Shown here one piece after another: positions 7,321 through 16,379 of a stretch of 17,565 bases of DNA. The DNA lies in NCBI GenBank assembly GCA_031286005.1, contig JAITVC010000097.1, positions 1 through 17,565 on the forward strand, written 5' to 3'. Below the pieces are notes generated by a model. It worked only from the letters and a program-made list of their open reading frames with translations, searched no databases and was not told where the DNA came from. The stretch's first letter is position 1. Each line of letters opens with the position of its first letter. Made by a program: the position numbers and the translations under genes. This DNA is from Bacteroidales bacterium (GTDB taxonomy: Bacteria > Bacteroidota > Bacteroidia > Bacteroidales > P3).

Positions 7321-8319
7321 ATGAAAAAAATTGTATATGCAGCGATCATTTTATCGCTTATTTGTTTTATATCTTGTGAAAAAGAGCAATCGGCACGAGT
7401 TTCTCGTATTGTTGTTGAGCAAAGTCCTGTAGCATTTATAGGCGATACCATGCAACTGCATGTTAGATTTTTTCCGGACAATGCCACAAACACCAAAATG
7501 CGTTGGGAGAGCAGTGATGAAAGTATTGCCACTGTTGACGAATTTGGACGGGTCATCGGTTTCATTACGGATACCGTACGCCTAAAAGTTACCACCGAAG
7601 ACGGCGGCCATACGGCCACTTGTTTATTGACCGTTCGCAGCGCAAACCGTTGCAACGCCGATGTTCCGAACTTTGGCGAAAGTTTGGGACCCGTTAGTTT
7701 TGCCAGCGACAAAGTTTGGCGCATGGAAAGACAATATCGAGGCCGTTGGCTCCGACAAGAATGGTCGGATGTGGTTCGTGCCTCAAATTGCGATAAAAGT
7801 ACTTTTCATGGCGGTTATGCACCTACCGCTACCTTACAAGGCAATTATAATGCCGACTGCCGCAGTAATCCGAATGATCCGGATGGCGGCCATTTATTTT
7901 CGTGGTGTGCCGTAGCCCGCTACGAAGAACAACTTTGTCCAGAGGGTTGGCGCGTGCCAACACGAGAGGACTTTACGACATTAGACACCATCTTGTATGG
8001 AACCGGTGCTAATGTTACTCCACAAAATTACGAGAGTGTCAATACTCTGGTAGAAAACTATTTTTCTAAAGAAGACAACCCAAACAGCTGGGGTGCCAAT
8101 TATACCGGTTATGCCGATCGGAGCGATACGGTTGTGAATCCAACAGCTACTGCAGTGTATTGGGCTATCACCGAATCCAATATTAATGCTGGTGCGGATT
8201 TAAGTTTGCTTCGCCGAACCGATGCTGTTTCGGGACAAATAACAACCGCCAATGTTGCACCACAACATTGGGCTGATAAGCGTAACGGCATGGCCGTTCG
8301 TTGTGTTAGAAATTATTAA
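7321..8319 (+). CDS. Lipoprotein with Big2 Ig-like domain and FISUMP domain
   Basis: A 332-aa probable surface lipoprotein. A short signal ends in FISC with lipidated C19, followed by EKEQS. Residues about 28-106 form a bacterial Ig-like group 2 domain, with the typical WESSDESIATVDEFGRV stretch at 62-78. The rest (about 111-332) matches the 'Fibrobacter succinogenes major paralogous domain' (FISUMP) pattern: CPEGWRVPTREDF (206-218) and a terminal MAVRCVR. Several Cys (C111, C157, C180, C196, C206, C328) could form disulfides. FISUMP domains are common in Bacteroidota and Fibrobacterota lipoproteins, but their function is not established. The gene stands 30 nt before susC-like and may supply a surface-binding or accessory component. 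A binding role is inference. Confidence 0.82.
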   Translation: MKKIVYAAIILSLICFISCEKEQSARVSRIVVEQSPVAFIGDTMQLHVRFFPDNATNTKMRWESSDESIATVDEFGRVIGFITDTVRLKVTTEDGGHTATCLLTVRSANRCNADVPNFGESLGPVSFASDKVWRMERQYRGRWLRQEWSDVVRASNCDKSTFHGGYAPTATLQGNYNADCRSNPNDPDGGHLFSWCAVARYEEQLCPEGWRVPTREDFTTLDTILYGTGANVTPQNYESVNTLVENYFSKEDNPNSWGANYTGYADRSDTVVNPTATAVYWAITESNINAGADLSLLRRTDAVSGQITTANVAPQHWADKRNGMAVRCVRNY

Positions 8320-8320
8320 A

Positions 8321-8351
8321 AATTACGAATTGCAAATTACGAATTACGAAT
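8321..8351. repeat. Overlapping AATTACGAATT direct repeats before the SusC gene
   Basis: Copies lie at 8321-8331 and 8335-8345, with a further overlapping copy of its first ten bases at 8342-8351 that runs into the ATG. The same 11-mer occurs once in the divergent region (4396-4406). It fills almost the whole gap between the lipoprotein stop and the SusC start and replaces any recognisable ribosome-binding site. The A/T-rich content may keep the start region unstructured. Confidence 0.7.
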
Positions 8352-11300
8352 GATGAAAAGAAGTATAAAAAACACCTTGCTTTTAGCCCTGTTTGCTTTA
8401 TTTGGCATGGGTAGTATGGTTGCCCAACGGCAAGTTTCGGGCACTGTTGTGGACGATGCTACGGGCGAAACCCTGCCTTTGGTTACCATTACGATTAAGG
8501 GCATTACAACAACGGGTACTACGAGTTCGATAGACGGGAAATTTTCCATAACCATTCCAGCCGGGAAAGAGCCTATCTTAGTATTCCGGTTTATGGGCTA
8601 TCAAACGTTGGAACTTCCGGTTGGCGAAACCAATACCGTTGACGTTCGGATGAAATTAGAAGCTACGGCTTTGGATGCTGTTGTTATCACCGGGATGGGT
8701 GTAATTGATAAGGCCTCTTACGTGGGTTCGGTTTCGCAAGTTAATTTGGAATCTATTATCATCCCTTCGGAAATGTCGATTGACAATATGTTGCAGGGGG
8801 CTGTTGCGGGGATGTTGGTAACGAATGAATCCGGTATGGTTGGTAGCAAGGCCAAGATTCAGATTCGGGGTACCACTACCCTATTGGGTAATCAAGACCC
8901 TATTTGGGTTGTAGACGGTGTTGTTCAACGCGATGCGTTGGCCTCTGTGAAAGACAATATGGGTGCTTCAGGAAGCGGCGGCGATGTGGATGAAATGCGC
9001 CAGTTGGCTGCCAGCGCCATTTCGTGGTTGAACCCGAATGATATTGAAACGTTGAATGTGTTGAAAGATGCTTCGGCTACGGCTATTTATGGCTCGCAAG
9101 CGGCCAATGGGGTGATTGTTATTACGACCAAGAAAGCAACGGCAGGCTCATTAGCAGTGTCTTACAACGGCAATTTTTCTGTTGGTCAAAAACCCACATA
9201 CAGCATGTACAACTTGATGAATTCGCAAGAATTGATGCAGTTTTCCAAAGAGATGTATGAAGGTCGACACAGTTATAGCGGTACTATTTTGCCGGTAGGT
9301 TTTGGCGGTTTGATTCAACGTTTGAACAATAAAGAAATCTCTTACGATGAATACGTAACCGAATTTCGGAAGATGGAAAACATGAATACGGACTGGTTTG
9401 ATTTATTGTTTCGCAACACGTTTAACCATAGTCATAGTATCAGCCTTGCGGGCGGAAATCAATTGATCACGAACCGAACATCGTTCAACATGTCTAAAAA
9501 CTTGGGCGAAGCGATCGGTAATGATCAATCCAATTTGTCGGCCTCATCTAATACTGCCATTCGATTGGCTGATGATCGTGTTCTTATTAGCCTTAGCGTG
9601 ACCGGAAGTTTGGCAAGTACTACGGGGTTTGCCTTTGGGGTGAGCCCGTTTGATTATGCTTCTCGCACCTCTCGCACGATTCCGTTGTATAACGATGATG
9701 GCACATTGTTTTATCATGCGCGCAAGCCTGGTAATAAACAAGGCAGTAGTGCATTTAACGATAATCAATACTATTTGTATAATATCCTAAATGAGATGGA
9801 TAATACAGGCACCACGAGTTCTACCCAACGCGCAAGCGCCACAGTGGACGCCAAGATTAAAATTTTAGAAGGTTCATCGGCTCGAAGAGGCTTGGATTTC
9901 CAAACGTTGTTCAACTACACGATCAACAGCACGGAAGGCCGTCAATGGGCCACGGAGTTTTCGCATTACGCCACGACTATTCGCGGGTATGAATATGGCA
10001 CAGTGGTACCAAACTCCATCGAACAACGCAGCAGCTATTTACCTCACGGGGGGGTGTTGCGCATGGAAAATGCCTTAGGAACAGGCTATTCGTTCCGAAA
10101 CAATTTATTGTATCAAGAATCGTTTAACAAAAAGCACAATGTTACGTTGCAATTGGGCATGGAGTTACGCTCAAACAATGCGAGCGCCAATGCCTCCGAT
10201 CGCTACGGCTATCAGTTGTATCGCGGCCAATCATTTGCTTTGGTTCCTACCACCTATTTAGATCGTAACGAAGTTGTAACAGCTAACCCGCTTCACGAAG
10301 ATATGGGTACAAGTACGAGGATTACGAGTGCTGTGAATAATTATATCAGCCAGTTTATGACTGCTGTTTATAATTTTGACGGCCGCTATGTGGTCAACTT
10401 TAATGCCCGTATGGATGCTTCTAACCGTTTTGGACAAGATAAGAACAAACGCTTTGAACCTAACTGGTCGGCCGGGGTGAAATGGCGCTTGGGAGCCGAA
10501 AAATTTATGAGTTTTTTGACCGACAAACGCTGGTTGGATATGATTGACCTTTCATTTTCTTACGGCTATACAGGTAATGCGGTAGAAAGCGTAGGCCCCG
10601 AATTGATAGCCGGGATTCCCAACCCATCATTGAATCCAAGTTTTCTTCAAAATACTTTAAATCTTAACTCGTTGCCTTATCCAGGCTTGGGTTGGGAAAA
10701 AACCAACGACTGGAATGCCGGTTTGGACTTTTCTTTTTTTGATGGCCGGATGAGCGCTGTATTGAGCGGTTATGGCCGTAAGAGTGATGTGCTTGGCGCT
10801 CGCACAGTCCCTGTTGAAAATGGGATGGCCAGCGCCATTATTATTGGCAATAAAGTTGAGAACAAGGGTATGGATTTAACCGTGAACTTGAACATCATCC
10901 GTACCAAAGATTTTACGTGGAATATGTCGTATAACGCCAGCTTATCGAAGAACTCGGTTGTGGATGTTCAAAACGAATACACCTACGCTGATTACATCAA
11001 CGGAACAGCCATTATAGAAGATCAACCTTACCGAACATTTTATTCCTACGCCTACAAGGGCATTGACCCCACGACCGGTTTCCCGATGTTCTATTTTATG
11101 GATACGCTGGGCACAGGCTTAACCGATAATCCATTAGATATTATGGTACGGAGCGGACGCACCGATCCTGACTTCTTTGGCGGTTTCAGTACGTTGTTTC
11201 GGTATAAAGAGTTTTCGCTTCGGGCGCAGTTTGCCGTATCGTTTGGCGCACAAAAACGTTTGCCGTCTTTGTATAGCTCTACCCTCGGTATTCCAACTCC

Positions 11301-11697
11301 GGATCAAAACGTATCTCGTGATTTGTTAGATCGTTGGAAAAATCCGGGCGATGAAAACAGACCAGGGGTTATTCCCGGTGTTCCGGGGTCTCGCTCGGAA
11401 ACAGAAATTAGACTACCTCTTTTAAACGATGCTTACACCATGCTTTACGACATGTACAACTACTCTGATGCCCGTGTTGCTAATGCAGATTTTATTCGTT
11501 GCCGCAGCATTTCTCTCGCTTATGATTTGCCAACTAAGATTACCAAACTGCTTCATGTTAAACGGGCGAGTGTATCGTTTAACCTCTCTAATCCGTTCTT
11601 AATCGCATTCGACAAAGATTGGGAAGGCTACGACCCAGAAACCGGCGGTTGGCCAGCTCGTAAAACCACATCTTTAAGTATTAACCTGTCTTTATAA
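8350..11697 (+). CDS. SusC/RagA-family TonB-dependent outer-membrane receptor
   Basis: A 1115-aa outer-membrane active transporter, normal length for SusC-like proteins. A signal peptide spans about 1-26. A CarboxypepD_reg-like domain (about 28-112; QVSGTVVDDATGETLPLVTI) leads into the TonB plug (about 113-262). The plug has GSVSQVNL, LQGAVAGMLV, DPIWVVDG (183-190) and the SusC signature LNPNDIETLNVLKDASATAI (227-246) with YGSQAANGVIVITTKK. A 22-strand beta-barrel follows and ends in TTSLSINLSL. Residues about 194-226 form a Gly/Ser- and acid-containing insert between the two plug motifs. From memory, similar inserts mark a subgroup linked to metallohydrolase-type lipoproteins. The SusD partner lies 18 nt downstream. 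Together they would form a lidded importer powered by TonB-ExbBD. The substrate is not determined, and no glycoside hydrolase nearby argues for glycan. ATGATG gives two possible starts. Confidence 0.95.
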   Translation: MMKRSIKNTLLLALFALFGMGSMVAQRQVSGTVVDDATGETLPLVTITIKGITTTGTTSSIDGKFSITIPAGKEPILVFRFMGYQTLELPVGETNTVDVRMKLEATALDAVVITGMGVIDKASYVGSVSQVNLESIIIPSEMSIDNMLQGAVAGMLVTNESGMVGSKAKIQIRGTTTLLGNQDPIWVVDGVVQRDALASVKDNMGASGSGGDVDEMRQLAASAISWLNPNDIETLNVLKDASATAIYGSQAANGVIVITTKKATAGSLAVSYNGNFSVGQKPTYSMYNLMNSQELMQFSKEMYEGRHSYSGTILPVGFGGLIQRLNNKEISYDEYVTEFRKMENMNTDWFDLLFRNTFNHSHSISLAGGNQLITNRTSFNMSKNLGEAIGNDQSNLSASSNTAIRLADDRVLISLSVTGSLASTTGFAFGVSPFDYASRTSRTIPLYNDDGTLFYHARKPGNKQGSSAFNDNQYYLYNILNEMDNTGTTSSTQRASATVDAKIKILEGSSARRGLDFQTLFNYTINSTEGRQWATEFSHYATTIRGYEYGTVVPNSIEQRSSYLPHGGVLRMENALGTGYSFRNNLLYQESFNKKHNVTLQLGMELRSNNASANASDRYGYQLYRGQSFALVPTTYLDRNEVVTANPLHEDMGTSTRITSAVNNYISQFMTAVYNFDGRYVVNFNARMDASNRFGQDKNKRFEPNWSAGVKWRLGAEKFMSFLTDKRWLDMIDLSFSYGYTGNAVESVGPELIAGIPNPSLNPSFLQNTLNLNSLPYPGLGWEKTNDWNAGLDFSFFDGRMSAVLSGYGRKSDVLGARTVPVENGMASAIIIGNKVENKGMDLTVNLNIIRTKDFTWNMSYNASLSKNSVVDVQNEYTYADYINGTAIIEDQPYRTFYSYAYKGIDPTTGFPMFYFMDTLGTGLTDNPLDIMVRSGRTDPDFFGGFSTLFRYKEFSLRAQFAVSFGAQKRLPSLYSSTLGIPTPDQNVSRDLLDRWKNPGDENRPGVIPGVPGSRSETEIRLPLLNDAYTMLYDMYNYSDARVANADFIRCRSISLAYDLPTKITKLLHVKRASVSFNLSNPFLIAFDKDWEGYDPETGGWPARKTTSLSINLSL

Positions 11698-11715
11698 CCC
11701 TAAACACTTCCTATT

Positions 11716-13194
11716 ATGAAACATACATTGATTTACATTTGGTTTGCAATAGTTGCCTTGCTATTTAGCAGCTGTTCTAAATTTTTGGAAGAACGCTCGC
11801 AGAGTGAGATTATTCCGAAAACCGCAACCGATTTTAGTGAACTCCTGCTTGGGGCAGGCTACCAAGGCCAGACCGACCCTATGGCGGTTACGTTATTAAT
11901 GAGCGATGATTTTGAATTTTTCGTGGATTTTGCAGCCGGTACGAACTCTGAATACTCCAATGTTTTGAATGCAAAAGTCAATTATCCGTATTACTCTTGG
12001 CAATATTCTTGCCAAGATTTTAATGGCAATAATGATGCTATCAATACTAGTTTAAGTGATAATTCGTATGCCAAATATTACTCATGGATTATGGGCTGCA
12101 ATGCCGTATTAGATCTTATTGATAATGCTCTCGGCACACAAGAGGAACGCGACAGGGTTAAGTCCGAAACGTTAGCCAATCGAGCTTTTCACTATTTTCG
12201 ATTAGTGAATTTGTATGGCGAACCTTATAACCATCCCGACTATCCTAACGGCTCGGCTTTGGGCGTTCCTCTCAAATTAGAGTCGGCCATTACACATGAA
12301 TATTTGGATCAAAATACCGTGGCCGAAGTTTACGACCAAATTGTGTCCGACCTAAAAAGTGCGATTGATTTGGCCCGACCGCTTCCGGAGATTAAAGGCG
12401 ACTTTCGCATTAATTTGACCACGATGCACATTATTTTATCTCGCGTGTATTTGTATATGGAAAATTGGGAGGGCGTTGTGGCTCATGCCGACACGGCATT
12501 TCAGAGGGGTATTCGTCATTTCGATATGACTAAGTTTACCTTTACCGAGACTACACCACCATCGTACTTGACTTACGATAATCCGGAAGTGCAATGGGTG
12601 TATGGCGGAAGTTCTTACAGTTCGATTATGGGTTATTACAACCCACCGATGAATGTTATTCAAATGTTTGGCACCAATTGGGATGCTCGCGAAAAATTTG
12701 GTTTTAGAGTGAATACCAGTGAAAACAATAAAGTGTATTTCTATAAAATGCTTAGTGCCGGTACAAATACCCTTAACCAGGCCATTCGTACCGCCGAAGC
12801 CTGTTTGAATCGGGCGGAAGCCAATGCTATGCTGAACAATCTTACAGAGGCAGCCGAAGACTTGAACACTTTACGCCAGAATCGTATTTTTGCAGAAAAC
12901 TACGCCGATGTAACGTATGCCAACCGAGAGGAACTCATCCAGCTTATTCGCCACGAACGTCGTTTAGAGTTTTTTGGCGAACATTTCCGTTGGTTTGATC
13001 TACGCCGCTACGGTATGCCGGAAATCAAACACCGCTACAAACACTCGCCAAGCGACCCTATTATCACCTATACGTTAAAAGAGAAAGACCCGATGTATAC
13101 GTTGCCTTTCCCCAGAAGTTTGATGCTTAACAATCCGAATTTAATACAAAATGCTTCGGCATCTATTCCTACACGCGTAGGTGTTGTCGAATAA
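11716..13194 (+). CDS. SusD/RagB-family surface substrate-binding lipoprotein
   Basis: A 492-aa lipoprotein that acts as the hinged lid over the SusC barrel and captures substrate outside the outer membrane. The signal peptide ends in LFSSC (lipidated C20), followed by SKFLEERSQSEIIPKTATDF, a standard SusD N-terminus. TPR-like helical segments include ANRAFHYFRLVNLYGEPY (about 155-172), LTTMHIILSRVYLYMENWEG and AEACLNRAEANAMLNNLTEA. The C-terminal RagB/SusD core has ELIQLIRHERRLEFFGEHFR and WFDLRRYGMPEI, followed by a TLPFPRSLMLNNPNLIQN end. The spacing to SusC upstream (18 nt) and to the next lipoprotein (33 nt) supports co-transcription. Nothing suggests truncation. Ligand specificity cannot be read from the sequence. 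Confidence 0.94.
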   Translation: MKHTLIYIWFAIVALLFSSCSKFLEERSQSEIIPKTATDFSELLLGAGYQGQTDPMAVTLLMSDDFEFFVDFAAGTNSEYSNVLNAKVNYPYYSWQYSCQDFNGNNDAINTSLSDNSYAKYYSWIMGCNAVLDLIDNALGTQEERDRVKSETLANRAFHYFRLVNLYGEPYNHPDYPNGSALGVPLKLESAITHEYLDQNTVAEVYDQIVSDLKSAIDLARPLPEIKGDFRINLTTMHIILSRVYLYMENWEGVVAHADTAFQRGIRHFDMTKFTFTETTPPSYLTYDNPEVQWVYGGSSYSSIMGYYNPPMNVIQMFGTNWDAREKFGFRVNTSENNKVYFYKMLSAGTNTLNQAIRTAEACLNRAEANAMLNNLTEAAEDLNTLRQNRIFAENYADVTYANREELIQLIRHERRLEFFGEHFRWFDLRRYGMPEIKHRYKHSPSDPIITYTLKEKDPMYTLPFPRSLMLNNPNLIQNASASIPTRVGVVE

Positions 13195-13227
13195 TCTATG
13201 TTTAACCACACTGAAAAAAATAATCTT

Positions 13228-14337
13228 ATGAAAAAGATATTATTTATAAGCCTTTCGGCACTTTTGATAATGAGTGCTTGCAAGAAAGATAATCCTATTG
13301 GCGACCCCATTCCATTGATGCCGGATTATGATTTGAGCGCACAAACCGGTGCATCGCAAGAAGCCGACGACTCGATTAGAAGTATATTTGAGACCTACCG
13401 CTCGTATATCCTCTATAAATTTACGCAAGAAGATTTGGAATGGACTCAATCGGAAGGAACAGGTTCTTCTCGTGCAGCAGACGAGGGCGTTCCTATGGAT
13501 TTGGAATATGTGGATGAATTTCTTAAATTCTTGAGAGAAGCATGGATGAATCTGGTGCCTGAAGAGTTTAAATATACGGATAGGTTGCCGTATCGTATTT
13601 TTTTGGTCAAAGAAATTCGCAATTATGTACCCACTACAGTAGACCCATTTAATCCCGATTGGCCCTATCAATACAAGGATTTTGTTATTAAAGACCGGTC
13701 TATGATTATAGCCTACAATGCCACTGTGGATGATGAGCGTTTTGGCAGTCCTGAAGTTAAGCGCAACGTTCGTAAAGGCATCCATGAATTGACACCGGCC
13801 GAGTATGTTGACCGAAAAATCAGTTTTATTCAAACTATTTTTGCTCAATTTTACCAAATTCAGTTTTCTGACGATTGGTATGCGCTTACAGATTACACTA
13901 ATGCACCTGTAGAATTTGAAACTCCTTCAGTTTCCGGTGCCGCAATGATTGTTGCCGGTCAACGGATTTACAATAGTGTACAAGATCATCCGCAAGGCTA
14001 TAATTACAATGCAGCCGATACCGTTTTACCTTACAAAATTAAACATCGCGAACAAGGTTTTTTGCCTAACGGCTACGGTATAATACCTGCCGGAAACCCC
14101 GACGCTATTATTGGCGTGCCCAGCGAATGGCTAACCAACCGCACCATGTGGATGGATGCCCAAAACAATGATAAAAACTCTTTCGAGTATCATTTGTTCC
14201 GCCGTACGGATACGCAAATGGCCTACTATTTAGAAACCTATCCCAAAATCAAAGAAAAATGGGATGCTCTTATTAAAATGTATGATGATATGGGCATTGA
14301 TGTTCGAGCTATTGCAAATGAAAAACCTGCTGAATAA
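13228..14337 (+). CDS. SusD-linked lipoprotein resembling import-associated zinc metallohydrolase, HExxH apparently lost
   Basis: A 369-aa lipoprotein. I use the ATG at 13228, because it gives a clean signal peptide ending MSAC (C18, then KKDNP). An upstream in-frame ATG at 13198 would add ten polar residues. Position after SusCD and overall pattern fit the 'substrate import-associated zinc metallohydrolase lipoprotein' family (TIGR04549/Peptidase_Mx1-like): an N-terminal helical lead, a central helix, then a GFLPNGYG segment and a final YDDMGIDVRAI like the family's 'GIDLDxLR' end. Where members carry HExxH in a 'TIxHEFxHILHQ' helix, this protein reads TIFAQFYQIQF (203-213), so both zinc His and the Glu are missing. 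This alignment is from memory. If right, it is a pseudoenzyme, perhaps a binding subunit. H186-E187 (HELTPAEY) is not HExxH. Confidence 0.65.
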   Translation: MKKILFISLSALLIMSACKKDNPIGDPIPLMPDYDLSAQTGASQEADDSIRSIFETYRSYILYKFTQEDLEWTQSEGTGSSRAADEGVPMDLEYVDEFLKFLREAWMNLVPEEFKYTDRLPYRIFLVKEIRNYVPTTVDPFNPDWPYQYKDFVIKDRSMIIAYNATVDDERFGSPEVKRNVRKGIHELTPAEYVDRKISFIQTIFAQFYQIQFSDDWYALTDYTNAPVEFETPSVSGAAMIVAGQRIYNSVQDHPQGYNYNAADTVLPYKIKHREQGFLPNGYGIIPAGNPDAIIGVPSEWLTNRTMWMDAQNNDKNSFEYHLFRRTDTQMAYYLETYPKIKEKWDALIKMYDDMGIDVRAIANEKPAE

Positions 14338-14340
14338 ATT

Positions 14341-16347
14341 ATGAAAAAGATACTCTTATTAATCCTTATTAGCTTGATGAGTGCGGCTATCTGTGCTCAA
14401 GATGCCAAACCTTGGCAAGTGATTCCGCAATATCCAACGGATAGCACGGAAACCACCATTACGTACAACAGCAACTTAACTTCGCTTGCAGGAAGTAAAG
14501 CCATTACGGGCGTGATTTACTTCTGCATTGACGGCGACTGGACGGCTCAAGATTTGGATTTGAAATGCGACAACGGAATTTATACCTCAACCTTCCCTAT
14601 TCCTAATAGAGCTATTCTTTTCCTCTGTAAGTTTTATAACGAAACCGGCGATTGGGATACCGGTCCGAGCGCTATCGGGTCTTACGGGATGTTTATGTAC
14701 GACATCGCCAACAACAGACCACGAGCGAGAGGCGGAGCTTTCTTGTATCGGTCTCTGGCTTACAGCAAATCATTTGAAAAATATGCTGTTTCGGGTTATC
14801 TAAAAGATGAACACAAGGTAGATGATAGCACTACCAACACAATCATTCGTTTTCAAGCGGCACTTCCACAAACAGCGACACAAGCCCTTTATTTTTTCAA
14901 TTATCTGAGAAATTCGTTGGAACCGGGTGTGCATAATGAAAAAATAGCAGGCGATATTGATAAGTTGTCGACGATTGAAAATATGGATGAAATCGTGTTG
15001 ATACGTGCTGCTGAAACCAGCCGAACGATTCTTAAAAATCAAGGCAAAGCCGATAGTATAGAAGCTACTATCTTAGAACGTTTCCCCGATGGCTTGTTGG
15101 CTCGTGATCGAGAGATACGCCGACTGTTTAGCGAAAAAGATTACGAAAAGAAATTTTCAGGTTTGGAAGCCTTTGTGAAACGGTTTCCTTCGGAAAACTA
15201 TACCCAACCACAAACACCAGCTGATGAGATTTTTTACTATCGGTTGTATTGGGATATTTTGCGCCAACTTCCGGACAAAGCCTATAATTTGGATGTGTTG
15301 GCCAAATATCTGCCTATGATGACCTTTCCGGATGTTTTGGAAGCCTATCATCGTAGTATTTATTTGCCGTTCGACAAAAAATTGAAAACTGCAGACGAAT
15401 TGCGCCCTTATGCTGAAATTATCTTTGCGGAACTTAACAAACGCATCAACGGCACGGAAGACCTCTTTTATTCGGCAAACAAAAGAGCGCGGTATTCTCC
15501 CGCACAATGGCACCAACAGGCACTTAAAGCAGCCGGAAAAGATATTTTGATGCATGGCCAAATCTTGGCTGCCAATGGTTCAGTCGACCAAGCCTTGGCT
15601 GTTATTGAGCCTTTGAAATCTGTTCTCGGTGGAAAAATAGCGCAATACAACGATTTCTACGCTCAGATGCTTGCTGCGAATAATCTTACTGAACAGGTTG
15701 TGCCATTTATTGAGGAAAGTGTTCGATATGATGCCGCCACGACGCAAATGATTGAAACCCTTCGCACCAATTTTATCGAAACGAATCCGAGCGGTAATTT
15801 CGACACGTATTTCGCAGGTTTGCGTTCTGAAGAGCATGTGGCCGATATGGAGAGCGAACTTTTGAGCCATTTGATTCAAGAAAAAATTGAGCCGTTTCGC
15901 TTAACTAATGCCCAAGGCGAAGTAGTGGAATTGACCGATTATAAAGGCAAGGTTGTTGTGGTTGACTTTTGGGCCTCATGGTGTGGCCCTTGCTTGAAAT
16001 CTATGGAAGGTTTGAAAATGGCTGTTGATAAGTATGCAGACAATCCTAATGTGGCTTTTTTGTTTATCAACACGCAGGAACGAGGCGAAGTTGATCGTGC
16101 CAATCTCATGGCGTTTTTGACGAAAAAAGGGTTCGGTCATTTCAATGTGCTTTTTGATGATAAAAAAGATACGAACAACAATAAAGCCGTTGGCGGATAT
16201 TTCAAGCAATTTAAGATGAGTGGTATTCCACAAAAAATGATTGTAGATAAAGACGGTCAAGCTCGCTGGATTGATAGCGGGTATGGCGGCAACCCGCTGG
16301 AATTGGCGAATGAATTGAGTTTTAAGATAGACTACTTGCTCAAATAA
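14341..16347 (+). CDS. Exported TlpA-like thioredoxin-domain protein with large N-terminal region
   Basis: A 668-aa protein with signal peptide MKKILLLILISLMSAAICAQ, so it acts in the periplasm or at the membrane. Residues about 20-130 are beta-rich (ITYNSNLTSLAG, GVIYFCIDGDW). About 130-510 are mostly helical and TPR-like, with no family I can name. The C-terminal 150 residues are an AhpC/TSA-Redoxin/TlpA fold: FRLTNAQGEVVELTDYKGK, FWASWCGPC with redox Cys 548 and 551, and a cis-Pro loop GIPQK (P630). WCGPC is the thioredoxin-type reducing active site, so the likely job is disulfide reduction or exchange on imported or surface substrates or partner proteins. The start is 3 nt after the preceding lipoprotein's stop, which implies translational coupling. 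The electron donor is not in the window. Confidence 0.85.
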   Translation: MKKILLLILISLMSAAICAQDAKPWQVIPQYPTDSTETTITYNSNLTSLAGSKAITGVIYFCIDGDWTAQDLDLKCDNGIYTSTFPIPNRAILFLCKFYNETGDWDTGPSAIGSYGMFMYDIANNRPRARGGAFLYRSLAYSKSFEKYAVSGYLKDEHKVDDSTTNTIIRFQAALPQTATQALYFFNYLRNSLEPGVHNEKIAGDIDKLSTIENMDEIVLIRAAETSRTILKNQGKADSIEATILERFPDGLLARDREIRRLFSEKDYEKKFSGLEAFVKRFPSENYTQPQTPADEIFYYRLYWDILRQLPDKAYNLDVLAKYLPMMTFPDVLEAYHRSIYLPFDKKLKTADELRPYAEIIFAELNKRINGTEDLFYSANKRARYSPAQWHQQALKAAGKDILMHGQILAANGSVDQALAVIEPLKSVLGGKIAQYNDFYAQMLAANNLTEQVVPFIEESVRYDAATTQMIETLRTNFIETNPSGNFDTYFAGLRSEEHVADMESELLSHLIQEKIEPFRLTNAQGEVVELTDYKGKVVVVDFWASWCGPCLKSMEGLKMAVDKYADNPNVAFLFINTQERGEVDRANLMAFLTKKGFGHFNVLFDDKKDTNNNKAVGGYFKQFKMSGIPQKMIVDKDGQARWIDSGYGGNPLELANELSFKIDYLLK

Positions 16348-16379
16348 TTTTCATAAATACCCATTTAATTGAATTAAAC

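Noticed and set aside
8283..8297. AACGGC-ATG-GCCGTT hairpin as a terminator
   Set aside because: It has six base pairs inside the conserved coding end of the FISUMP lipoprotein (NGMAVR), with no T-run after it.
13198..13227. Upstream ATG start for the SusD-linked lipoprotein
   Set aside because: It is in frame but adds MFNHTEKNNL before an ideal lipoprotein signal peptide and begins 3 nt after the SusD stop. The ATG at 13228 fits better.
13783..13806. HELTPAEY as the zinc-binding motif of the SusD-linked lipoprotein
   Set aside because: The third ligand His is absent from the HExxH position (HELTP), and the segment lies before, not in, the helix that resembles the family's zinc helix.
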